Part shown: positions 18,015 through 25,561 of the stretch, piece by piece
Position numbering within the stretch: the first letter of the stretch is position 1
Layout of the letters: the number at the start of each line of letters is the position of its first letter
From: Pseudorhodobacter turbinis
Lineage (GTDB): Bacteria > Pseudomonadota > Alphaproteobacteria > Rhodobacterales > Rhodobacteraceae
NCBI RefSeq assembly: GCF_005234135.1
Contig: NZ_CP039964.1
Span: 1,426,001-1,490,000, forward strand
Direction of reading: 5' to 3'
Length of the DNA stretch: 64,000 nt
Translations under genes and position numbers: made by a program
Notes under the pieces: generated by a model
What the model was told of the DNA's origin: nothing
The model's input: only the letters and a program-made list of their open reading frames with translations
Databases searched by the model: none

Positions 18015-18293
18015 TTAGACCGCATGGGGCACGGCAGTGTCTGATCGAAAGTCTGTGTCATCAACCCACATCCGGTGCAGGATCACCCCGATGCGCCGGG
18101 CTAACGCGACCATGGCGCGCTTACCACCTCTGCGGCGGGAGACTTGCGCTGCCCATGTTCTCAGCCAGGTCGAACGCCCGCGGTGCAACATCACGGTCGC
18201 AGCCTGACATAGCGCGCGACGCAGGTTGACATCACCTGCCTTGGTGATGCCGCCTGAGACATCGCGTTCGCCCGACTGGTTGCGTGATGGTGT
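18015..18293 (-). pseudogene. IS110-family transposase C-terminal fragment
   Basis: Reads 'SGERDVSGGITKAGDVNLRR' then 'ALCQAATVMLHR' and 'RRGGKRAMVALARRIGVILHRMW', the C-terminal Transposase_20 end of an IS110 transposase unlike the intact one at 6917. The N-terminal catalytic part is missing. At its 5' side it is cut by the end of the IS407-like element, whose terminal bases give the first codons of the open frame. Confidence 0.85.
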
Positions 18294-18332
18294 GGTAATC
18301 GCCCCCTTTTTAACGGGGTGCATCTGTAGAAC

Positions 18333-19133
18333 TTACGCGGCCATTTTCAGTTTCATAGCGGGTGTGATGCCGCCGATGCCCATGTTCGGGCGGTCGTTGT
18401 TATATGTCCAGAGCCATTGTGTGGCCTGATCCTGAGCCTCCTCGATGCTTTCGATGATGTATTGATCCAGCCATTCATGCCGAACCGTCCGGTTGTAGCG
18501 CTCGACATAGGCGTTCTGCTGGGGCTGTCCGGGTTGGATGTGCTGGATCGTAACACTATGTTTCTCAGCCCATTTTCTCAGTGTTTCGCTGATATATTCC
18601 GGCCCATTGTCGACCCTGATCGTGCCCGGTTTTCCGCGCCATTCGATAATGCGATCAAGGCTGCGGATGACCCGTTCGGCAGGGAGCGAGAAATCAACCT
18701 CGATCCCCAGCCCTTCGCGGTTGAAGTCGTCCAACACATTCAAAAGCCGAAAAGCCCTGCCGTCGCCGAGGCGATCCGCCATGAAGTCCATGGACCAGGT
18801 CACATTCGGTCTGTTCGGGACCGCCAGAACGTCAGGCTTCTCCCGTTTCAGCCGCTTGCGCGGCTTGATGCGCAGGTTCAGTTCCAGCTCACAGTAGATC
18901 CGGTAGACCCGCTTGTGGTTCCACGGATGCCCCTTCACGTTGCGCAAATGCAGGAAACACAGGCCAAATCCCCAAGTCTTGCGCGCATCCGTCAGCCCTG
19001 TCAGCAGATCGGCGATCACCTCGTTCTCGTCTTTCAGCTTCGGGCTGTAACGATAGCAGGTCTCGCTGACCTCGAAGGCCCGGCACGCCAGCGCGATGCT
19101 GACGCCCCGTCGCTCTACCGCCGTTTCGGCCAT
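18333..19133 (-). CDS. IS3-family OrfB transposase (copy 1)
   Basis: 267 residues from the first ATG after the frameshift window. DDE residues: D in '[10 protein letters not shown]', D in '[10 protein letters not shown]', E in '[11 protein letters not shown]'. Probably made as an OrfAB fusion by -1 slippage on A6G at 19160-19166; the -1 frame reads [12 protein letters not shown] across the junction. Differs by few residues from copy 2, so both are recent. Confidence 0.92.
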   Translation of the reverse strand: MAETAVERRGVSIALACRAFEVSETCYRYSPKLKDENEVIADLLTGLTDARKTWGFGLCFLHLRNVKGHPWNHKRVYRIYCELELNLRIKPRKRLKREKPDVLAVPNRPNVTWSMDFMADRLGDGRAFRLLNVLDDFNREGLGIEVDFSLPAERVIRSLDRIIEWRGKPGTIRVDNGPEYISETLRKWAEKHSVTIQHIQPGQPQQNAYVERYNRTVRHEWLDQYIIESIEEAQDQATQWLWTYNNDRPNMGIGGITPAMKLKMAA

Positions 19134-19156
19134 CTCGCGGCGCTGAGATGGCCCCG

Positions 19157-19420
19157 TTACTTTTTTCCGAGGGCTTCCTTCAATAAGTCCGCCTGCATGC
19201 TCAGATCTGCATACATCCGCTTCAGCCTGCGGTTCTCTTCCTCCATGGCTTTCATCTGGCTGACCATGGATGCATCCATGCCACCATACTTCGCACGCCA
19301 TTTGTAAAACGACGCATTGCTCATGCCATGTTCACGGCAAAGCTCGGCCACCGGCACACCACCTTCGGCTTGGCGCAGGATCGCAAGGATCTGGGGTTCG
19401 CTATATCTGGTCATTTTCAT
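19157..19420 (-). CDS. IS3-family OrfA (copy 1)
   Basis: 87 residues with the OrfA helix-turn-helix ([19 protein letters not shown], then '[14 protein letters not shown]') and the leucine-zipper-like '[18 protein letters not shown]'. Ends GKK-stop right after the A6G slippery run. One residue differs from copy 2 (MKA vs MKV). Confidence 0.92.
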   Translation of the reverse strand: MKMTRYSEPQILAILRQAEGGVPVAELCREHGMSNASFYKWRAKYGGMDASMVSQMKAMEEENRRLKRMYADLSMQADLLKEALGKK

Positions 19421-19491
19421 TCAAAATCTCCTCGTTCATCTTGCCGAGAAAATTCTACTTCCGCAGCCCCTTACTTTCGGGGGGGATTACC

Positions 19492-19575
19492 ATCGGCGGC
19501 ATCACACCCGCTATGAAACTGAAAATGGCCGCGTAAGTTCTACAGATGCACCCCGTTAAAAAGGGGGCGATTACC
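19492..19575 (+). repeat. 84-bp 3' end fragment of a second, inverted IS407-like copy
   Basis: The bases 19492-19575 are the exact reverse complement of 18294-18377, the transposase-3' end of copy 1. The segment contains the last codons of OrfB (..[13 protein letters not shown]) in plus orientation and ends in GATTACC. Copy 1 is therefore followed by the tail of an oppositely oriented copy whose main part has been lost. Confidence 0.88.
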
Positions 19576-19576
19576 G

Positions 19577-20300
19577 TGGATGCTGCGGCGGCGGCTTTGC
19601 CAAAGTATCGCAAAGCCAATTTGGCTGCTCAACCGCGCGCAACAAGGGCAAAGCGGTGTGCAGCAACATGGCAACGATTGGTCAGTCCGAACTGGAGCGG
19701 CGCGTGCTCGACGCGCTGCAACACAATCTAATGGATCAAGAAGCGCTGACGGTCTTCTGCGAGGAATACGCCCGCGAGCGCAACCGGCTGCAGGCCGAAG
19801 CCTCATCCAATCGGGGCGCAATGGAGCGCGCACTGGCAACGGCAAAAAGCGACCATTCCAAACTGATCGATGCGATCATTGCCGGTGTCCCCGCCGAGCA
19901 AGTCAAAGACCGCATGATCGCACTGGATGCACAGCGGATCCAACTGGAGGCGCAGCTCAGTCGCGAACCTGCCCCCTCCCCTATCAGAATTCACCCGAAG
20001 ATGGCCGGGACTTACCGCGCGCATGTGGGCATGCTGGTTGAGCAACTTCAGCAGCCTGACGGGATGCTGGAAGCCAAGGAAGCATTACGAGGATTGATTG
20101 ACCGGATTGTGCTCAAACCACAGGCCGAGGGCGGCAAGCTGAGCATCCACCTGGAAGGCGCTTTGGCGGCGCTGCTTTTGCTGAGTTTGGGGTCCAAAAC
20201 GCAAAAAGGCCTGAGCTGCAAAACTCAAGCCGTTGAATATATTGAGGAATTAGTATTGGTTGCGGGGGTAGGATTTGAACCTACGACCTTCAGGTTATGA
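19577..20300 (+). pseudogene. large serine recombinase, C-terminal part only
   Basis: From 19577 the frame reads a recombinase zinc-ribbon end ('CCGGGFAKVSQSQFGCSTAR') followed by the coiled-coil domain of large serine integrases ('ERRVLDALQHNLMDQEALTVF', 'SNRGAMERALATAKSDHSKL', 'AKEALRGLIDRIVLKP'). It ends VAGVGFEPTTFRL, the frequent C-terminus of integrases whose last codons lie inside a tRNA attachment site. The catalytic serine domain is lost, removed at the IS junction. The product would have excised the adjoining island, which is now stuck unless a helper exists. Confidence 0.85.
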
Positions 20301-20303
20301 GCC
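20257..20303 (-). other. attachment site: 3' half of tRNA-fMet(CAU)
   Basis: On the minus strand, 47 bases from GGCTCATAACCTG to CCCCGCAACCA match the anticodon arm (CAT anticodon), T arm and acceptor end of an alphaproteobacterial initiator tRNA. The 5' half is absent: the sequence beyond 20303 does not fold back as a D arm. It overlaps the end of the serine recombinase. This is the duplicated attR/attL left by insertion into a tRNA-fMet gene located outside the window. Confidence 0.85.
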
Positions 20304-20666
20304 GTAATTCACCGATTAGGCTAACACTAGCCTTTTCAATAGCTTACCGGCAAATCACTGATATCACAAACTGACTTCGCCATGTCCGGTCGTGTTTCGC
20401 CGAGTTTCGAAGTCTCACCAAGTGCTCGAAACTGTATTCGCGTGTTGACCAGGCGTTGACAAGAGCAGTGGTAACCATATCCGAAATGCAATCGTCCAGC
20501 GTCACCTCATGATCATGTGCTTGCAAACCTTCCGGTCGGTCTAGGCAGATATCCGCGTTCACTACTTCATCACTTGAACATCTTTTCAAAACACACTATC
20601 TATTTCTCTAAGAGGGAATACCTCACCGGCATAGACGGGCTAAGCATTAGGTGCTGCCCAATATAT
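20304..20666. other. intergenic region, nothing recognised
   Basis: About 360 bases just outside the tRNA-fMet attachment site. An 81-residue minus-strand open frame (20344-20589) has no ribosome site and no recognisable content. Confidence 0.4.
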
Positions 20667-21818
20667 TCAGAGGCCGCCCGTAAGCACATGCTTTGTCAAC
20701 GTGCTGGCGGCGGCCTCAATAGCGACATCTGATTTTCTATCGATGTTGCGAAAGAGCCAACTTCCAAAACGCGACAGCATCGTTTTCTTAAGACGGCGCT
20801 CGATTTCTGAAGCCATTCTCGATGGATCAATGTCCGAATTGGCAACTATCGTCTTCAACGTTTGGCAAAGTTCTGCATCACGATCGCTTCCCTCAATCGG
20901 TATTAGATTGCTCAGCCGATCAATCATGGCTGCTGTAGAGAGCATGAGAGGGCTGCTGCCGGAAAATTTCTTGCTATCAATTTGGCGCGTGTAAAAAGAA
21001 TGCCCAAATGCAAGTGCTCGCAACTGCGTATAAAAAAGGCGTACAAATCGCTCTTCAGCAGATTCTTCATTCATTGACAGCTTCGACATAATGATGGTCG
21101 CATCTATCTCGCGCCCTTGGAGTCCGCTGCGCGACCCGAGAAACTCATAATCGCCGGAATACAGAGGGCGGCAACTTTTTGAAAATGAGAGCGGCGCTTC
21201 ATTTCCGGATCGTAGGAAGGCATATGGACTTCCTACGCTGACATAGTCGACACCTACGCTCGCGATATCATACTGATTGATCATACTGCTCTTCGTGCTG
21301 CTGCTGAGATATGAATCTCGCAGAGCATTCGAAGCCCGAAAAAGGACACAATCTTCAATTCGGCCGTCGGGGAGATTTATCGAAACGTCCTTCTCGAGCA
21401 ATTGAGAAATTACCTTTTCCGCGCTGTAGCTATATGCCAACCCTTTGTATTTAGAAGTTTGTGCGACGTCGTATATTGACGGTTCATTAAGTCTGAATCC
21501 AAATTCAAATCGACCGGACATTTGGCCATCAAAGAAAAATCGCCGATAGATTGGGTAGGCTAATATTGGCCTTTCCGATTGATCCAGGGCAGATACAAAG
21601 GTCTGGCTTGGATATTTAATAAGATTTTCGCAGTCTGAGTAGTAGTTTTCCCCTATGAACCCGTTTCCAGATTTGTTTCTATAGTGAATGCTTCCAAATC
21701 CGCGCATAAACTTAGCCTGAGGGTCTTGCTCGCCCCATTTTGGCTTATCTAATCTTCCTAGGGCATTTGAATGTAGTCCACGAAAGTCGACCAACGGAAA
21801 CACAACTGACACAAACAA
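20667..21818 (-). CDS. unrecognised 383-aa protein between two islands
   Basis: The open frame begins at 21875, but I prefer the in-frame TTG ending at 21818 because GGGAG lies six bases before it and the protein then starts 'FVSVVFPLVDFRGLH'. No membrane segment or signal peptide; mixed alpha/beta composition with a helical C-terminus ('IDPSRMASEIERRLKKTMLS'). Clearly AT-richer than the flanking integrase, so of different origin. I recognise no family. Placement alone between a recombinase attachment site and an integrase near a DISARM system makes a defence role possible but unproven. Confidence 0.6.
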   Translation of the reverse strand: MFVSVVFPLVDFRGLHSNALGRLDKPKWGEQDPQAKFMRGFGSIHYRNKSGNGFIGENYYSDCENLIKYPSQTFVSALDQSERPILAYPIYRRFFFDGQMSGRFEFGFRLNEPSIYDVAQTSKYKGLAYSYSAEKVISQLLEKDVSINLPDGRIEDCVLFRASNALRDSYLSSSTKSSMINQYDIASVGVDYVSVGSPYAFLRSGNEAPLSFSKSCRPLYSGDYEFLGSRSGLQGREIDATIIMSKLSMNEESAEERFVRLFYTQLRALAFGHSFYTRQIDSKKFSGSSPLMLSTAAMIDRLSNLIPIEGSDRDAELCQTLKTIVANSDIDPSRMASEIERRLKKTMLSRFGSWLFRNIDRKSDVAIEAAASTLTKHVLTGGL

Positions 21819-21943
21819 AGCTTTCTCCCATAGGCTAAATACGTTGTATGTTGAACAGCCGACACTCCATGTCAATCACCGAAGATATTTGAAATCGACC
21901 TGAATTCATGATCACGCAAATTGGTTAGGCGTGGACCAGGACT

Positions 21944-22010
21944 GGTGGGCACTAGGATGGGCAAGAATTCGGGCCATTTCTGACCCATCCAGCTCATCCT
22001 AGTGTCCACC
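21944..22010. repeat. 16-bp inverted repeat (1 mismatch) upstream of integrase
   Basis: GGTGGGCACTAGGATG at 21944-21959 and its complement (GGTGGACACTAGGATG) at 21995-22010, separated by 35 bases. Lies between the divergent 383-aa gene and the integrase. Could be a recombination or regulator site, or a bidirectional terminator without T-run. Confidence 0.6.
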
Positions 22011-22079
22011 CAGACTGAGCGCGGGCTCCAGCCGCTAACCCATTGATCTGGCTGTCCGGAATTGCCCAACCCTCTTCAG

Positions 22080-22106
22080 TTCCACCTTCTGCCTGTATTC
22101 CGCCCC
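22080..22106. repeat. 27-bp direct repeat, copy A
   Basis: Matches 24595-24621 with one mismatch (position of TCT/TCC). Copy A lies 70 bases before the integrase start and copy B 60 bases before the AlpA-like gene. Either a duplicated att core or a shared control element. Confidence 0.6.
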
Positions 22107-22175
22107 CTGCCCCATGCTCTGACTTGATAAGGGCGTGGAACTACGCCTGTATCGTCGGGCAAGGAGACAGGACAC

Positions 22176-23447
22176 ATGGTCAACAGACTGAAATTGAACG
22201 AGAAAAATCTGCGAGACGCTGAACTGCGGGCGGGCGTCAGCTATCAGATTTTCGACACCGAGGTGATCGGCTTTGCCGTGAGGGTCCAGTCCTCGGGCGC
22301 GCGAACCTTCACGATCGATTACCGCCATGCCGGGCGGCAGCGGCGCATGAACATCGGACGCTGGCCGGAATGGAGCGTGACCGCCGCGCGCGAACGCGCC
22401 AAGGAACTGCGCCGCGCCATCGACGAGGGGCGCGACCCTCTGGCCGTGCGGGAGGATTTCCGCGAAGCCCCGCGCGTCAAAGACATGATCGACCGCTATA
22501 TCGCGGAACATTTGCCCAAGCTGGCCAAGAATAATGCGGGCGATCAGGTCTCGATGCTGCGGAAAATGCTGGAACCCGCTTGGGGCAACAAGCTGGTGAC
22601 CGAGATCACCAAGTCCGACGTCGCGCGGTTCCTTGATTTCGTGGCCGAGGGCCGCCCCCGTCCGTGTAAGGCCAAGCCAAATAACCGCGCGCGCAAGCTG
22701 CAAGGCCACAAGCCAACACCGATCCGCGCCAACCGCATGGGCGAGGTTCTGCGCAAGATGTTCACGCTGGCCATCGAATGGGAATGGCGGGGCGACAATC
22801 CGGCGCAGGGGTTCCACCGGCGCGTTGAGCAGGCCCGTGAGCGGTTTCTGGGGCCCGAGGAACTGACGCGGATCGCGGCGGTGCTCGACAACGCCGAGGA
22901 TAAGCGCGGCGCGGCGATCATCCGCATGTGCATGCTGACCGGCGCACGCGTGGGCGAGGTGCGCACCGCACGGTTTGAGCAATTCAACCTCGACTATGTC
23001 ATCTGGTCGAAACCCGCCGCGACCACGAAGCAGCGCAAAATCCACCGCGTCCCGATTTCGCAGGAGGTGGTAACCATCGTCCGCCAGCGCCAACTGGTCG
23101 TCCCGAAGGGCAACCCGTGGCTGTTTCCCGGCGAGGCCATCGGCCAGCCGGTGCGGGAAATCCGCCGCTTCTGGGCACGCGTCCAGAAAGAGGCGGATCT
23201 GCCAGATGTTCGTATTCATGATCTGCGCCACACCTTCGCATCCCTGCTGGTTAGCGGCGGTGCCTCGCTGGAAATGATCGGCAGGCTCTTGGGTCACAGC
23301 CAGATGCAAACGACACAACGCTACGCCCATCTGATGGATTCTCCGCTGCGCGCTGGAGTCGACACCGTGGCCAGCATCCTGCGCCCGCGACCGCGCCTTG
23401 TGCACGATGCAGCGCAGGATGAGGCGGACCTGACAAAGTCAGCATAG
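22176..23447 (+). CDS. P4-type tyrosine integrase (DUF4102 N-terminus)
   Basis: 423 residues. N-terminal Arm/DUF4102 domain (residues ~5-90: 'YQIFDTEVIGFAVRVQSSGARTFTIDYR'), SAM-like core-binding domain (~100-210), catalytic domain with R258 (TGARVGE), H348 and R351 (HDLRHTF), H374 (LLGHSQ) and nucleophile Y383 (QRYAHL). All catalytic residues are present, so it should be active. It heads the second island, which carries the DISARM operon. Confidence 0.93.
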   Translation: MVNRLKLNEKNLRDAELRAGVSYQIFDTEVIGFAVRVQSSGARTFTIDYRHAGRQRRMNIGRWPEWSVTAARERAKELRRAIDEGRDPLAVREDFREAPRVKDMIDRYIAEHLPKLAKNNAGDQVSMLRKMLEPAWGNKLVTEITKSDVARFLDFVAEGRPRPCKAKPNNRARKLQGHKPTPIRANRMGEVLRKMFTLAIEWEWRGDNPAQGFHRRVEQARERFLGPEELTRIAAVLDNAEDKRGAAIIRMCMLTGARVGEVRTARFEQFNLDYVIWSKPAATTKQRKIHRVPISQEVVTIVRQRQLVVPKGNPWLFPGEAIGQPVREIRRFWARVQKEADLPDVRIHDLRHTFASLLVSGGASLEMIGRLLGHSQMQTTQRYAHLMDSPLRAGVDTVASILRPRPRLVHDAAQDEADLTKSA

Positions 23448-23450
23448 CCC

Positions 23451-24053
23451 TTAGGTCGGTTCTTCGCCGCGCAGCTTGCGCCAGAGTGCGGTCAGACGCT
23501 TGCGGATCGTACTTTCATCCGGCACGTCGCCTGACTTTGAGTTTTGTACGAACCAGTCTTGTACCAACGCTACCAGCGCCGTTTGCGTTTCGGGCACACC
23601 CTTCTCGAAAAGGAACCAGGTCAACCACGCGTACATCGCATCCCAATCATATCGCGGCGTTGTCCCTGTATTCGACGCAGGGCGGCGCATCAGGTCACGT
23701 TCCTCCTCAAATTGCTGCACAGAAAAGGCAGCCAGCAGCAGGTCCGACGACCGGATGGGCAGCCCGTCAGGTGGATCGGTCACCTTCAGCCAGACCTTGT
23801 TTCCAGGCGGCAGGACACGCTTCAGGCGGCAGAGCTCATCGCTTGGGCCATAGCGACGAAACATCGGCATCAGTTCTGCAATTGGCACTTCGACCAGCCC
23901 CGCAACGGTCTCGTCACCACAGCTAACTGGCGGGATCCCCGCAAGAACCTGAAAATGTCCAGCTGCCGCCCAGCCTGCCACATCGGCCGGAGGACAGCCC
24001 CAGCGCGCAGAGAGTTCGTAAATCGAGTAGAAAGCTATCGGTGGCAGAGGCAT
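23451..24053 (-). CDS. hypothetical island protein
   Basis: 200 residues, convergent with the integrase (3' ends 3 bases apart). Starts 'PPIAFYSIYELSARWGCPPADVAGWAAAG', which resembles an AlpA/MerR-like helix-turn-helix entry; the middle has no known motif; the C-terminus 'PDESTIRKRLTALWRKL' is a second possible HTH. AAGGATG upstream of the ATG supports the start. This type of protein accompanies integrases in Rhodobacteraceae islands; possibly an island regulator. Confidence 0.65.
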   Translation of the reverse strand: MPLPPIAFYSIYELSARWGCPPADVAGWAAAGHFQVLAGIPPVSCGDETVAGLVEVPIAELMPMFRRYGPSDELCRLKRVLPPGNKVWLKVTDPPDGLPIRSSDLLLAAFSVQQFEEERDLMRRPASNTGTTPRYDWDAMYAWLTWFLFEKGVPETQTALVALVQDWFVQNSKSGDVPDESTIRKRLTALWRKLRGEEPT

Positions 24054-24681
24054 AAAAACATCCTTTCAAACATGCGGCTTCCTTCGGCCAAAGCCGTTGG
24101 GATGCGGGTAAAAAAACCCGCGATGCCAAGCATGCGGGCGAACTGGGTTATGAGCTTTAGGTCGAGGAAAACCGCCTGAGGGCCAGAGCCGCGTCCCTCG
24201 GGATGCTGGCGTCTGACTGTGTTCGTCTTATTCGATTCTTATTTGCTGCTCACGGTGAGAATACGCATCCTGTGGGCGAGTTGGCAATCACGAAACCGTG
24301 ATAGTCGGTCTATCCAGCGGGTTTCCACAACAAGCTGTCGAGTGCCGTTGAACATCGGCGGAACACGACCGGAAATGCCAATTCCGGCCATTCCGCACCG
24401 CGCACATCCCGCGCGCCCCCCATCGATGCCGGTCAATGCGGCCTGCCAGAAGAATTGAGCAGCGTCACGCAGTGACCGGCGCTTGAACCCTTGCGGTATT
24501 GGACAAGTCAGGGGTCCTGACCCGCTCTCAACCACAGGGGAGTTTCCCTGAATCCTCAATAAAACAAGGGCCGGAATTGGTCAGCGGATTTCAATTCCAC
24601 CTTCCGCCTGTATTCCGCCCCTCGCGGTCTGCTTCGCTGTCCCTGCCCCCGCGCGAGGGGCATGAGGCAAATGGAGCAGCC
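24054..24681. other. 630-bp gap with one direct-repeat copy
   Basis: No gene with support. A 106-residue minus-strand frame (24239-24559) has no ribosome site. The 27-bp repeat copy B lies at 24595-24621. Confidence 0.5.
24595..24621. repeat. 27-bp direct repeat, copy B
   Basis: Same orientation as copy A at 22080-22106, one mismatch, 2515 bases apart. Together they bracket the integrase and the convergent hypothetical gene. Confidence 0.6.
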
Positions 24682-24930
24682 ATGAAACAACCCCACACTG
24701 ACGCACCATATGAACCGCTAAACCTACTGGCCGACTGGATCAGCCGCGATCAGTTGGCAGGCGAACTTGGCATCACAGCGGACACCCTCGCGAGATGGGA
24801 AGCGCGTCGCCAGGGGCCGCCATGTACACGCATAGGGCGAAAGTCACTTTACCGCCGGATCGCCGTTCAAGACTGGATCCGCGCGCAGGAGCAGGTGCAT
24901 CCAGTGCGCAAATCACGGGGGCGGTCATGA
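24682..24930 (+). CDS. AlpA-like helix-turn-helix protein
   Basis: 82 residues. 'WISRDQLAGELGITADTLARWEARRQGPPCTRIGRKSLYRR' is the excisionase/AlpA-type MerR-like fold used by phage and island excision factors. Start at 24682 with GGAG six bases upstream; the longer open frame lacks a site. Its TGA overlaps the next ATG, so it heads a coupled run of five genes to 27212. Probably a regulator or recombination directionality factor of the island. Confidence 0.75.
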   Translation: MKQPHTDAPYEPLNLLADWISRDQLAGELGITADTLARWEARRQGPPCTRIGRKSLYRRIAVQDWIRAQEQVHPVRKSRGRS

Positions 24931-25169
24931 CCCTGCCCCTCCGCCTCCCCGCCCCTTGGCCCGCTGATCGGTTGGCCGAAGCCCGCGCCGTCATCGCCAA
25001 TGTCGCCCATCACAGCGACCATCTGATCCGGCTCGCCTGCAATGTTCTGGTCTCGCATGGCGAAACTGCCGGTGAACGCAAGGACGCGCGCGCACTGCTG
25101 CTGGTGATCGATGCGCGACGACCGATCCGGCAGGCCCAGCGTGAGGGAAACCGGGAGGTCGGGCAATGA
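24927..25169 (+). CDS. small hypothetical phage-like protein
   Basis: 80 residues starting at the ATGA overlap with the AlpA-like gene. Helical, Ala/Arg-rich, no domain recognised. It overlaps the next ATG by four bases. Coupling on both sides is the main support. Confidence 0.6.
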   Translation: MTLPLRLPAPWPADRLAEARAVIANVAHHSDHLIRLACNVLVSHGETAGERKDARALLLVIDARRPIRQAQREGNREVGQ

Positions 25170-25561
25170 ACCGCCGTGGTACTCCCGAGGCCGATCTGCA
25201 GCGTGCGGTCGTGCAAGCGTTGCGCGTTGTTCTGCCCCGAACAGCCATCATCCATCACTGCGCCAATGAAGTGACCGAACCCGGACCTCGCGGTGCCAAG
25301 CGCCAGGCAATCCTGGTCGGCATGGGCGTTCATGCGGGCTTTGCGGATCTGATGGTCATTTGCGACGCCCGAGTGTTGTTCCTCGAGCTGAAAGCCCCCA
25401 AGGGCCGCCTTCGTCCCGAGCAAGAAGGGTTTCGCGATGCGGTTCTCGCGCAGGATTTTGGCTGGGCGCTGGTGCGCAGTCTCGACGATGCGCTGGGCGC
25501 GTTGGCTGATCACGGCTTCACCACGCGCATTGCGGCCCCTGTCCGAAGGTCCGCGCCATGA
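25166..25561 (+). CDS. VRR-NUC domain nuclease
   Basis: 131 residues. The PD-(D/E)xK core is visible as 'GVHAGFADLMVICDARVLFLELKAPKGRLRPEQ': D61, then E74-x-K76, followed by the conserved Gln. VRR-NUC proteins are small structure-specific or Holliday-junction nucleases found in phages and islands. Coupled to both neighbours by four-base overlaps, in a phage-like replication cassette. Confidence 0.88.
   Translation: MNRRGTPEADLQRAVVQALRVVLPRTAIIHHCANEVTEPGPRGAKRQAILVGMGVHAGFADLMVICDARVLFLELKAPKGRLRPEQEGFRDAVLAQDFGWALVRSLDDALGALADHGFTTRIAAPVRRSAP

Larger units (their letters stand above)
18294..19491 (-). mobile_element. IS3-family (IS407-like) element, copy 1, 1198 bp
   Basis: Ends GGTAATCGCCCCC (left) and the complement of GGTAATCCCCCC (right, ending GATTACC at 19491) form imperfect ~40-bp terminal repeats. 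Same length and gene order as copy 2 at 45867-47064. No target duplication is seen: the DNA just outside is different on the two sides (IS110 remnant at left, fragment of a sister IS copy at right), so the site has been rearranged after insertion. Confidence 0.9.

Noticed and set aside
20257..20303. complete tRNA-Met gene
   Set aside because: Only the 3' half is present; the 5' acceptor strand and D arm are missing.
22035..23405. 456-residue minus-strand ORF over the integrase
   Set aside because: Mirror frame of a GC-rich gene; the integrase on the plus strand has all catalytic residues.
24239..24559. 106-residue minus-strand ORF
   Set aside because: No ribosome site, no motif, lies in a gap with repeat sequence.
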